From JAGDMJ01 sp963809695 (GTDB taxonomy: Bacteria; Bacteroidota; Ignavibacteria; UBA10030; UBA6906), in assembly GCA_963809695.1 (NCBI GenBank), contig CAWEKI010000007.1:310001-374000 (forward strand): a stretch of DNA of 64,000 nucleotides, read 5' to 3'. Positions 1 through 7,929 of this stretch are shown in pieces (within the stretch, counting starts at the first letter, position 1; every line of letters begins with the position of its first letter). A program made the translations under genes and the position numbers. The notes beneath the pieces are model-generated. The model saw only the letters and a program-made list of their open reading frames with translations, made no database searches and had not been told where the DNA came from.

Positions 1-903
1 CAATCCGACATAAGCATGCTCCTGCGGCAGCGAGTTCAAGAAGTATTGAAATTGCTTCCCCGCAGCTTCCATGGAGGAGAAGATCCAGACCCTGTACTGT
101 TTCCCGCTGACATGCCAGAGTAAGCGCTCCGCTGTCGCCGGGTAGCCCCAGTTGAGTGAGGGCGACTGTGCCGCTCTCACCGGGAGATATAAATAGAGTG
201 AGAGCGCAACAGCGAACGGGACAGCCATGCGGAAGATGCGCGCCCATGACGCCTTGTTCCATCCCTGCGTGGAGAAGTAGAGATACATGAGGCCGGGCAC
301 GAGCAGGATCGTGGTCATATGGTTTGTGAAGCCGAGACCGAGGAGAAAGGCGAAGAGCAGCCAGCGAAGCTCCGCACGATCTTCCCCTGCCTCGCCGAAC
401 GCTGCCCGCAGAAAGCACAGCAGGATGGTGCCGAGGAGAAGGGCGTGCAAAGGATAGACCTCCACAGCCAGCGCTTGCAGCCAGTAGGTTTCCGAAAACG
501 CAAGGACCAATCCCGCCCCTGCGGCCGCCGCCAGGCGTACCCCGGCGTCTCCGCCTGGTTCGCCACCGTGCCTGCGCGACATCCGCTGAAGAAGGAAGTT
601 CACAACGAGAACAAAGAAGAAGACACCCGCCGCGCTGCAGAGGGCCGCCATCATGTTGAGGCGGGCTATCTGTTCATGGGCAATCGGCAGCTTCGAGAAG
701 AGCCAGCCGACCAACGTGAAGAGCGGGTAGCCTGTCGGGTGTGCTATGCCGAGCGTGGAGGCGACCGCAGCAAGTTCCCCGCTGTCGATGAAGCTTACAC
801 CGGGTGTCAAGGTATACAGATACACAGCGACCGCCGCAACGCCTGCAGCCCCGGCAACAAATCCGGCACGCGTTCCCTGCACGTACGACAACACAGTCCT
901 CAT
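1..903 (-). CDS. DUF2723 (GT117-type) membrane glycosyltransferase, C-terminus cut by window edge
   Basis: The reading frame opens with ATG at 903-901 and stays open to base 1, giving the first 301 residues of a protein whose end lies outside the window. After a first membrane segment (about residues 12-31) comes the family signature TPGVSFIDSGELAAVA (residues 34-49), then AHPTGYPLF (54-62); the DSGE acidic pair (D40, E43) is typical of this GT-C fold family. Several further hydrophobic segments follow. DUF2723 proteins are multi-pass proteins of Bacteroidota and relatives, proposed to move a lipid-linked sugar onto exported proteins. The start overlaps the stop of glnE (ATGA at 903-900), so the two genes are probably translationally coupled. 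Family assignment is from the motif; the substrate is unknown. Confidence 0.85.
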   Translation of the reverse strand, partial: MRTVLSYVQGTRAGFVAGAAGVAAVAVYLYTLTPGVSFIDSGELAAVASTLGIAHPTGYPLFTLVGWLFSKLPIAHEQIARLNMMAALCSAAGVFFFVLVVNFLLQRMSRRHGGEPGGDAGVRLAAAAGAGLVLAFSETYWLQALAVEVYPLHALLLGTILLCFLRAAFGEAGEDRAELRWLLFAFLLGLGFTNHMTTILLVPGLMYLYFSTQGWNKASWARIFRMAVPFAVALSLYLYLPVRAAQSPSLNWGYPATAERLLWHVSGKQYRVWIFSSMEAAGKQFQYFLNSLPQEHAYVGL

Positions 904-3833
904 GCCCCCATCCTTGCCGCAACCTCCAGGAACAGGTCACGGGTTTCTTTCATCGACGAGGCGAGGCGAGTCCGCAGGGCATCACCCGAAGACCCGATGA
1001 GACAGCGGGTGAGGGTTTCCAGCGCCGCGCCGTCCGGGAGCACCGAGCCGCGTTCTTCGAGCGTGATGCGCATCAGCTTCTCGGTGTCTCTGTAGAACAA
1101 GTAGTGAGAAAGAAGCATTACTCGTTCCTCTTCCGACAACAGCGGAAGGCCAGCCATGCGGAGGGCATCCGGCACGCTTTTTCCCCGAAGCGCGAGGCTG
1201 TTTCCGCCGTGACGCATCTGGATCATTTGGACAATGAATTCGATATCGGCCATTGCCCCCGGTCCAAGCTTGATGTCCAGCAACTCCGGACCGCGCGTCC
1301 GGGTCCGGGTCTCCACCTTGCGCCGCATCGCGACGGTCTCCTGTACCCATCCGGGTGGAAGGGGTGTATCATAGACAAATGTCTCTGCCGCTTTGACCAC
1401 CTTGCGGCCGAGGGCTTCGTCGCCACATACGAACCGGAGACGCGTCAGCGACTGGCGTTCCCATAGAGAGGCCCGGTCCTTCAAATACTTCTTGTAGGCC
1501 CCAATCTCAACTACCAGCGGGGAGTTCCGCCCTTCCGGGCGAAGACGCGCATCCACTTCATACAGCCTTCCGTGCTCCGAGACATCACTCATCCGCCCCA
1601 TGATTCCCGATGCGACCTTCTCCGTTGCGTCTCCCTTTTCCACAGCCGCGGCATCCGCAACGAACAAGAGATCGATGTCCGCATCAAAGCCCAGCTCGCG
1701 CGTACCGAATTTGCCAAGCGCGAAGACGGCGAACGACGAGGTCCGGACTTTCCCCTTCCGAAGTTCCCGGGCTGTCACGGTGCTGACGATGAAATCCGCC
1801 AGACTGCTCAGCTCAACCGTGAGCTGCTCGAATGAAGACAGGCCGAGCACATGGCGCACCCCGGCCCGAAGCTCCTGCTGGGCCTTGAACGCCACCAGTT
1901 CTGTTGCGGGAGGAAAGCTGACCATTGTTCCCTCGGCAAGCGAGCTGATGTCCGAAGCAATGGTTTCCAGAAGGAGCGGACTGCGGGAGAGGCCGCGCGT
2001 GAAGCGGGGACTGACCGCACAAATATCGAGCAAGAACTTTCTGAACCGCGGTTCCTGCAGCTCCGTGTAGGTCTGCTGCGGAAAGGACTGGGAGGAAACA
2101 AGCAGGGTAAGATTCCGGAGCGTCATATCCGGATCGGGACTCTTCCCGATTTCCCGGAAGAGGTCAGGGGCAACGCCGCGAAGCGCGTCGCGCGCGCGGG
2201 TATCAAACTCGGTGTTTCCCCTCAGCGAAGTGCCGGTAAGACTTTTCAGATGGCGCGCGGCCTGGCGCAGGTCCCGCAGGCCGAGGCTCCGCAGCACCTC
2301 ATCCCTTTGATCGTCCGTGAGGCCGCCATCGATAACGGCCGTGATACCCGCGGGCACTCCCTGGCCCCGGAGCGAAAGCACCAGATCGAAGATTTGCCGC
2401 ACTGCCGTCAGATGCGCTCGAACTGTCTCCTGCAATACCGGAGACGAAGGAAGGTCCATGCGCCTGGCGATCCCGTTCAAAATCGCATCATCCGCGGGGA
2501 GTGTGTGCGTCTGGGTATTGAGCAATGTCTGCAGACGATGTTCGAGCGTCCGGTAGAAACCATACGCATCGGTCAGCGCGGTACCTTCATGGTCATCGAG
2601 CAAGCCGTCGGCCACGAGCGTTTCGATGGCACGCATCGTATTGGGCTCGCGGAGGTTCTTCTTCTTCCCGCCGTTCAAGAGCTGGAGCGCCTGGACGATG
2701 AATTCGATGTCCCGGATTCCCCCCGCCATAAGCTTGATGTTTGCCTCGTCTCCCACCTTGGCCTCGATGCGCGCCTTGATGCGTGCAATGGATTCGGCGG
2801 GATGGTGGAAAAACGTCCGAGGATACACGAATGGCTGGAGCAGATCGATGAACTGACGGCCGAGCGCCGCATCCCCTCCTACAGGCCGCGCCTTGATCAG
2901 CATCTGGCGCTCCCAGAGTTCGCCGCGCGATTCATAATACCCCAGAAAGCTGCGCAGGGAACGGGCAAGCGGTCCGGCACCGCTTTCGGGCCGGAGCCGC
3001 GTATCCACACGGTAGAGATATCCCTCTGCCGAGGCCTGCGAGAGATTCTGGACCAATCGTTCCGACAGCTTGTTGAAATACTCATGGTAGGACGTCGTGC
3101 GTCCGTCCGCTCCGCGCGTCTCTCCTTCTTCTCCGTAAACAAAGAGAATGTCGATGTCGGAGCTGTAATTCAGTTCCGATCCTCCCAGCTTGCCGAGACC
3201 GATCACGGCAAAAGGCGTCCGCGGCGGGGAAGGATACCTGTCCGACAGCTGCTGCATGGCAACAGCGAGCGCGGCATCCACTGCAAGGTCGGCCAGGTCC
3301 GAGAGTTGCAGCGTGACCCCGGCAAGACTTGCGAATTTCATGATGTCCTGTGCGCCGATCCGCAGAAGCTCACGCCGCTGCATGCGCTTGACGGCATCCA
3401 GTCGCCGTTCGGGCTTTTCGAATGTGCGGTGAAGCCGCCGGATCTCTTCTTCCAGCCGCCCCCTGCTCAAGGGCTCGTTCATTGCGCTTGAGGTCGTCAG
3501 CCACCGGAAGAGCCCCGGCTCTCGAACGAGGATATCGGCGAAATATCTGGAAAACCCGAAGAGCTTCATCAAGAGCTCCAGGTACGCCGGATAGCGCAAC
3601 AGGTCATTGAAGAGCGATGCCTTGCTGAATGACGTCTCGGTGAACCGGAGCAGGTTGATAAGCGCCATGTCTGGATCGGGCGAAAACGCAAGCTGGGCAT
3701 GAAGGGCACGGGAGAATTCCTCCACAGGCGCAGCTGCGCCGGAATGGATGAATTCCTCATGAATGACCAGGAGATTGCGCGAACCGGCTGTGCGATCGCG
3801 AAAAAGGCTGGTGGGGATATCGTGTTCGGGCAT
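900..3833 (-). CDS. glnE: Bifunctional glutamine synthetase adenylyltransferase / adenylyl-removing enzyme
   Basis: The product has 977 residues, close to the usual length of about 950. GlnE adds AMP to, and removes it from, glutamine synthetase in response to PII and glutamine. Both nucleotidyltransferase halves are visible. The N-terminal (removing) half has GLGKLGGSELNYSSDIDI around residues 212-229 followed by a DTRLRPESG motif. The C-terminal (adding) half has ALGKFGTRELGFDADIDLLF followed by DARLRPEGRNSP. Each carries the metal-binding DxD pair, and the helical GlnD-type linker separates them. It is the first gene of a minus-strand unit that continues into the DUF2723 gene with a 4-base overlap. 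It is divergent from the EthD/crotonase operon across a 200-base intergenic region. The protein is intact, and no GlnD or PII gene is seen here. Confidence 0.95.
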   Translation of the reverse strand: MPEHDIPTSLFRDRTAGSRNLLVIHEEFIHSGAAAPVEEFSRALHAQLAFSPDPDMALINLLRFTETSFSKASLFNDLLRYPAYLELLMKLFGFSRYFADILVREPGLFRWLTTSSAMNEPLSRGRLEEEIRRLHRTFEKPERRLDAVKRMQRRELLRIGAQDIMKFASLAGVTLQLSDLADLAVDAALAVAMQQLSDRYPSPPRTPFAVIGLGKLGGSELNYSSDIDILFVYGEEGETRGADGRTTSYHEYFNKLSERLVQNLSQASAEGYLYRVDTRLRPESGAGPLARSLRSFLGYYESRGELWERQMLIKARPVGGDAALGRQFIDLLQPFVYPRTFFHHPAESIARIKARIEAKVGDEANIKLMAGGIRDIEFIVQALQLLNGGKKKNLREPNTMRAIETLVADGLLDDHEGTALTDAYGFYRTLEHRLQTLLNTQTHTLPADDAILNGIARRMDLPSSPVLQETVRAHLTAVRQIFDLVLSLRGQGVPAGITAVIDGGLTDDQRDEVLRSLGLRDLRQAARHLKSLTGTSLRGNTEFDTRARDALRGVAPDLFREIGKSPDPDMTLRNLTLLVSSQSFPQQTYTELQEPRFRKFLLDICAVSPRFTRGLSRSPLLLETIASDISSLAEGTMVSFPPATELVAFKAQQELRAGVRHVLGLSSFEQLTVELSSLADFIVSTVTARELRKGKVRTSSFAVFALGKFGTRELGFDADIDLLFVADAAAVEKGDATEKVASGIMGRMSDVSEHGRLYEVDARLRPEGRNSPLVVEIGAYKKYLKDRASLWERQSLTRLRFVCGDEALGRKVVKAAETFVYDTPLPPGWVQETVAMRRKVETRTRTRGPELLDIKLGPGAMADIEFIVQMIQMRHGGNSLALRGKSVPDALRMAGLPLLSEEERVMLLSHYLFYRDTEKLMRITLEERGSVLPDGAALETLTRCLIGSSGDALRTRLASSMKETRDLFLEVAARMGA

Positions 3834-3913
3834 TGCGTATTGTACAAAAAAAGAGGCGGATCCTCAACCGGCCTCCACCGAGGAGGGAGGAGGCCGTGTG
3901 AGGGCTGTTAGAA

Positions 3914-3944
3914 TTGCTTTTCCACGGCAACCTGTTTATATTTT
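3914..3944 (+). promoter_or_regulatory. Bacteroidota-type promoter for the EthD/crotonase operon
   Basis: TTG at 3914-3916, 20 bases, then TATATTTT at 3937-3944. This fits the Bacteroidota primary-sigma layout (TTG near -33, TAnnTTTG near -7) except for the last G. It sits about 90 bases before the first start codon and directly upstream of the large palindrome. The same N20 spacing recurs at 38330-38360. Assigned from pattern only. Confidence 0.45.
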
Positions 3945-3955
3945 CGGGCGAAGGG

Positions 3956-3995
3956 CGCGTTACAGAATTAACCGCTCGGTTAGTTCTGTAACGCG
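3956..3995. promoter_or_regulatory. 40-bp near-perfect palindrome, probable TetR-type operator
   Basis: The left arm CGCGTTACAGAATTAACCG (3956-3974) and right arm CGGTTAGTTCTGTAACGCG (3977-3995) are reverse complements at 18 of 19 positions around a CT centre. The inner core TTAACCG-CT-CGGTTAG resembles the operators of TetR-family repressors, many of which control acyl-CoA and aromatic catabolism. It lies 11 bases after a promoter-like -7 box and 38 bases before the first start codon, where a bound repressor would block transcription. It could also form an mRNA hairpin near the 5' end, but it has no following T-run and is not placed as a terminator. No TetR gene is in the window. Confidence 0.7.
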
Positions 3996-4033
3996 ACCTA
4001 AACCACTGGTCCTCAACCAACCCCGGCGGAACC

Positions 4034-4336
4034 ATGGTCAAGCTCATCGCTCTCTATAAGAGGCCGCCCGAACCGGAAGAATTCGACAAGCATTACGACG
4101 CGGTACACATCCCTCTCGTGCGGAAGTATCCCGGCCTGCGCAAGCTTGAAGTCACGCGCATCACCGGTGCACCGATCGGTGAAACGAAATTCCATGTCAT
4201 GTCTGAGATGTATTTTGACTCAAGGGAGGCCATGGACGCAGCCCTCTCATCCCAGGAAGGCAAGGCCGTCGCCCGCGACTTGTTGAGCTTTGCTGCGCCG
4301 CTGATCACCGTGTTCATCGGCGAAGTGGAAGCATAA
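4034..4336 (+). CDS. EthD-domain protein
   Basis: A 100-residue, single-domain protein of the dimeric alpha/beta-barrel EthD family. The typical segment is FDKHYDAVHIPLVRKYPGL near residues 17-35, and a beta-strand-rich C-terminus ends in LITVFIGEVEA. Members are found next to genes for degradation of ethers, aromatics and polyketide-like compounds, and some are small isomerases or cyclases; the chemistry of most is unknown. It is first in a tightly packed operon: its TAA shares one base with the ATG of the next crotonase gene. It lies 38 bases downstream of the palindromic operator, so it is probably induced together with the crotonases. Family assignment is good; the function here is open. 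Confidence 0.85.
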   Translation: MVKLIALYKRPPEPEEFDKHYDAVHIPLVRKYPGLRKLEVTRITGAPIGETKFHVMSEMYFDSREAMDAALSSQEGKAVARDLLSFAAPLITVFIGEVEA

Positions 4337-5199
4337 TGGCGGCCTACACCGGCAAAAGCCCGAAGGAGCTCAACTTCAGGAATCTCCTGTATGACAAGGG
4401 AGACTGGCGCGCAACAATCACGATCAACCGCCCCGAGGTGTACAACTGCCTGAACCTCGACACGCTGCGCGAGATGAGCACCGCCATGCAGGATGCCGCC
4501 TGGGACGACCACGTCGCCGTGCTGATCATCACCGGCGCAGGCGACAAGGCATTCTGCACCGGGGCAGATATGAAAGAGTGGAAAGAAGAGTTCCTCGACT
4601 CCCCCAACGACTTCTACAAATGGATGGGGGTGTTCATCGAAACGTTCGAGCGGCTCCGCAACCTTGGCAAACCCACCATTGCACGGCTGAACGGCATGAC
4701 CGTCGGCGGTGGAAACGAGTTGCAGATGTCCTGTGACCTGGCGGTGGCCGCAAGCGATGTCGTCATCAGGCATGCAGGAACATCGCGCGGGAGCGTCGCC
4801 GCTGCCGGCGCCACACAATGGCTGCCGCTCATTGTTGGCGAGCGGAGAGCGAGAGAGATTCTCCTGCTCAACGAGGCAATTCCCGCCCGGAAAGCGCTCG
4901 CCTGGGGACTGGTGACGGAGGTCGTCCCGCGCAAGCAGCTGGACCGCGCCGTCAACCGGCTTGCAGAAAAACTGATCGACAAACTTCCCGAGTGCACGCG
5001 TTATACGAAGCAGCAGCTCAACTTCTGGCGCGATCTCTCCTGGTCGCTCACCATTGGGCACCTGCGCGACTGGCTGACCGTTCATACGCCTTCGGCGGAG
5101 ATCAGGGAAGGGATTCAGGCCTTTTCAGACAAACGGGAAATCGACTACAGGCAGCTCCGGACACGCATGGCAAACCGCAGTCGAAAGAGGAAGGAATGA
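4336..5199 (+). CDS. Crotonase-family protein (possible ring hydrolase or hydratase)
   Basis: A 287-residue enoyl-CoA hydratase/isomerase fold protein. It has the oxyanion-hole segment GAGDKAFCTGADMKEW (about 67-82) and NGMTVGGGNELQMSCD (119-134). It keeps the first catalytic-type glutamate (E128), but the second position is a glycine (G148 in RHAGTSRGSVAAAGATQWLP). The GS...GGAT-like loop and the C-terminal REIDYRQLR resemble ring-opening crotonases such as BadI/BamA (cyclic oxo-CoA hydrolases) more than plain PaaF-type hydratases, judged from remembered motifs. It sits between the EthD gene (1-base overlap) and the BNR lipoprotein gene (ATGA overlap at 5196-5199). The family is certain; the exact reaction is not. 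Confidence 0.85.
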   Translation: MAAYTGKSPKELNFRNLLYDKGDWRATITINRPEVYNCLNLDTLREMSTAMQDAAWDDHVAVLIITGAGDKAFCTGADMKEWKEEFLDSPNDFYKWMGVFIETFERLRNLGKPTIARLNGMTVGGGNELQMSCDLAVAASDVVIRHAGTSRGSVAAAGATQWLPLIVGERRAREILLLNEAIPARKALAWGLVTEVVPRKQLDRAVNRLAEKLIDKLPECTRYTKQQLNFWRDLSWSLTIGHLRDWLTVHTPSAEIREGIQAFSDKREIDYRQLRTRMANRSRKRKE

Positions 5200-7142
5200 A
5201 AGCGTCACTCGTTCTTTGCACAGCCTCAGTGCTCTTTTTCGTCGGATGCGGGACGGGCACGATGGCTGTCGCCCCGGAGTGGGAATCCATGAAGGGACCC
5301 CGCGCACAGGATGTCACAGCGCTTCTCCTTTCCGGAGGGCCCGCATCGGCACCGTTCGCCGGCACACAGGAGGGGCGCGTGTACACCGCCTCTGCTCCCG
5401 GTGCGGTGTGGACGCGGATCTCGACGATCCGGGAAGGAGCTGCAATCCATGGGTTCGTCCGAAACCCGGAGAAACCCGCGAGGTTGTATGCCGCCACGGA
5501 CGCCGGGTTGTTTGTCTCGGCGAATGAGGGCGCGTCATGGGCGGAGATTCTTCTCATGGCAGGGGAAACAACGCCAGTCGGGTCGCGTACGCTGGCCATC
5601 GACCCGTGGAACACTTCAGTCATGTATGCCGGGACCAAAAACAAAGGGATACGCAAGTCGAGCGATGGGGGCGAAACGTGGAACCCTGCAAACGAAGGGA
5701 TTCCCGGATTGGACTCCGCGGATGTGCGCGAGATCCTCATTGACCTCTCCAGACCTGACCGTATCCTGGCTGCAGTGTCACCCATGGGCGTGGTGCAGTC
5801 AAGTGATGCCGGGAAGAACTGGAGCAGACTGACAGAAGAGTTTACAAGTTCAGGTTCGGCCGTCACGCATCTAGTGCAGAACGGGCAAGCACCAGCGGCC
5901 ATTGTCTATGGTACGAACGCGGGAAGCATTCGCAGGTCAACCGATGGCGGCACGACATGGAGCCCCTCGAGAAACGGGTCTGCGGAAGGCACTATCCTTT
6001 CTCTTTCGACAATTCCCGGCCGACCCGATGCTCTGCTTGCCGGCACAGAAAGCGGAATCCTGTTCTCCAGTGATTTCGGGGCAAGCTGGACGAACATCAC
6101 CGGATCCCTCCCACATATCCCTGTTGCGGCAGTGCCTGCACCGGATGGTCGGGCGCTCTATGCCTTCGGAGAAGGCATCGGATTGCAACGGACGGCTGAC
6201 AGCGGCGCGACCTGGACACACGTCGATGCCAACCTCGGCGGGGCCGTGGTCAGACTGGTGACCACCGACGAGAAAGGGGAACGCCTCTATGCCGCCCTCG
6301 GGCATGCGGTCCTGGCATTCGATTCATCGACCAGTTCGTGGCGATCAGCAAGTTCCGGCCTGCCGGGCGGGACGATCACCTCGCTTGTCGTCGACAGCGA
6401 CTCTCCCCTGCATCTGTTCGCCGCGACGTCGCTGGGCGGGTTCCAATCCAGCAATGGCGGGGAATCCTGGGAGCTCGTAACGCGGAACCTGCGAATCACA
6501 CCGAGAATCCTGGAGCCGCACCCGCGCATCAGGACCCGGATGCTGGCGGCGGGCACGCTCGGCCTGGACATCTCGACCGACAAAGGAAGCACGTGGCAGC
6601 AGACCAAGCCTTTTTCCGCCAGGTACCAGATCAGCGCGTTCACCTTCGTACCTGCAAACACCGGCATCATCTACGGAGCCACCATGCACGCCGCGGTGAT
6701 CACGAAGGATGGTGGATTCCTCTGGGAGTCCTCCCGCTATGGCCTGCACGACGAGAATGTTGTTGCCATCACGCTCGACGACCGGGAACCTGCTATCGTC
6801 TACGCGTGGACATCCCGCGGCGGGGGCTACCGGTCTTTGGACGCGGGTTTGGAGTGGAACAGCTATACCCCGCCATGGAAGCAGACCGACACCGTGCTCA
6901 TCGCCTACGACCGCTACCAGCCCTCCAGTGTGGTCGCGCTGGTCAACGACAGAGACATCTATTTTTCCCGGTCGGGCGGCGGGACGTGGGTCTCACTTGC
7001 GCCGGCGAAGCTCAAGGGACAGGCACAGTCGCTCTGGTGGAATGCCGCGAAAGCAACGCTGTATGTCGGGACGAAGGCGGACGGTGTGCAGCGCATCGCT
7101 CTCGGCATGAGCTTGAATGAATTGCTGGGAGAGCAGGAATAG
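5196..7142 (+). CDS. BNR/Asp-box beta-propeller lipoprotein
   Basis: A 648-residue exported protein. The chosen ATG (5196) overlaps the stop of the crotonase gene (ATGA). It gives a lipoprotein signal MKASLVLCTASVLFFVGC with the lipobox cysteine at 18; an upstream extension in this frame would only read through the crotonase gene. The mature protein carries about eleven Asp-box repeats of the form S-x-D-x-G-x-x-W, for example SSDGGETW, SSDAGKNW, STDGGTTW, SSDFGASW, TADSGATW, SSNGGESW and STDKGSTW. These indicate a sortilin/VPS10-like or YCF48-like multi-bladed propeller anchored to a membrane. No sialidase catalytic set is recognisable. It is translationally coupled to cytoplasmic CoA enzymes on both sides, which is unexpected. 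A binding or assembly role is an inference. Confidence 0.85.
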   Translation: MKASLVLCTASVLFFVGCGTGTMAVAPEWESMKGPRAQDVTALLLSGGPASAPFAGTQEGRVYTASAPGAVWTRISTIREGAAIHGFVRNPEKPARLYAATDAGLFVSANEGASWAEILLMAGETTPVGSRTLAIDPWNTSVMYAGTKNKGIRKSSDGGETWNPANEGIPGLDSADVREILIDLSRPDRILAAVSPMGVVQSSDAGKNWSRLTEEFTSSGSAVTHLVQNGQAPAAIVYGTNAGSIRRSTDGGTTWSPSRNGSAEGTILSLSTIPGRPDALLAGTESGILFSSDFGASWTNITGSLPHIPVAAVPAPDGRALYAFGEGIGLQRTADSGATWTHVDANLGGAVVRLVTTDEKGERLYAALGHAVLAFDSSTSSWRSASSGLPGGTITSLVVDSDSPLHLFAATSLGGFQSSNGGESWELVTRNLRITPRILEPHPRIRTRMLAAGTLGLDISTDKGSTWQQTKPFSARYQISAFTFVPANTGIIYGATMHAAVITKDGGFLWESSRYGLHDENVVAITLDDREPAIVYAWTSRGGGYRSLDAGLEWNSYTPPWKQTDTVLIAYDRYQPSSVVALVNDRDIYFSRSGGGTWVSLAPAKLKGQAQSLWWNAAKATLYVGTKADGVQRIALGMSLNELLGEQE

Positions 7143-7152
7143 GACACATATC

Positions 7153-7929
7153 GTGGACAACTCCATGCACATCCTCACCTCTGTCGAAAACGGCTATGCC
7201 ATCGTTCAGCTGAACAGGCCTGAAGTCCTGAACGCGCTGAACATGGCATTGATGGGAGAATTGGTGGACGCCCTGGAGACACTAGACAAGGATGACCGGG
7301 TTCATTGTAGTATCGTCACGGGCAACGAAGCGGCGTTCGCCGCCGGGGCGGACATCAAAGAAATGGCAACTGCCACCACCGTTGAAATGCTCCTGCGCGA
7401 CCATTTCGCGCGCTGGGATCGTATCCGAAAGATCAAGAAGCCCCTGATCGCCGCGGTCAGCGGGTTCGCGCTCGGAGGCGGCTGCGAGCTCGCCATGGCA
7501 TGCGATATCATCATCGCTTCGGAGACCGCACGATTCGGACAGCCCGAGATCTCGATCGGCGTAATGCCCGGCGCGGGTGGCACACAGCGCCTGACACGGG
7601 CCATCGGGAAAGCACGGGCAATGGAGATGGTTCTCACCGGCCGGCCGATGACTGCCCATGAAGCTTTTGAAGCCGGCCTGCTCACGAAAGTTGTCCCGAA
7701 AGAAATGCTTCTTGATGAAGCAAAGCGCATTGCGGAAGACATCGCCGCCAAACCCCCGATCGCCATCCGGCTGGCAAAGGAATCGGTCCTCAGAGCTTTC
7801 GACTCGATGCTGGAAGGCGGTCTCGAATTCGAGCGAAAGAATTTCTATCTCCTTTTTGCATCCGAGGATCAAAAAGAAGGGATGAAGGCCTTCACCGAAA
7901 AACGTAAACCCGCATGGAAGGGACGATGA
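7153..7929 (+). CDS. Enoyl-CoA hydratase (PaaF/crotonase type)
   Basis: A classical crotonase of 258 residues with GTG start. The GTG at 7153 has AGGA (7141-7144) eight bases upstream; an ATG at 7165 is the alternative. The oxyanion-hole loop AFAAGADIKE (61-70) and both catalytic glutamates are present: E112 in GGGCELAMACD and E132 in GQPEISIGVMPGAGGTQRL. It should therefore hydrate trans-2-enoyl-CoA to 3-hydroxyacyl-CoA, the step before the dehydrogenases at 13213 and 14078. It begins just after the BNR gene and its stop overlaps the next start. Of the three crotonases here it is the only one with the complete hydratase site. Confidence 0.92.
   Translation: MDNSMHILTSVENGYAIVQLNRPEVLNALNMALMGELVDALETLDKDDRVHCSIVTGNEAAFAAGADIKEMATATTVEMLLRDHFARWDRIRKIKKPLIAAVSGFALGGGCELAMACDIIIASETARFGQPEISIGVMPGAGGTQRLTRAIGKARAMEMVLTGRPMTAHEAFEAGLLTKVVPKEMLLDEAKRIAEDIAAKPPIAIRLAKESVLRAFDSMLEGGLEFERKNFYLLFASEDQKEGMKAFTEKRKPAWKGR

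Noticed and set aside
1851..3491. A 546-codon open frame on the plus strand opposite glnE
   Set aside because: It lies entirely inside the clearly conserved glnE gene on the other strand; the translation is Arg/His-rich with no recognisable motif, the usual mirror frame of a high-GC gene.
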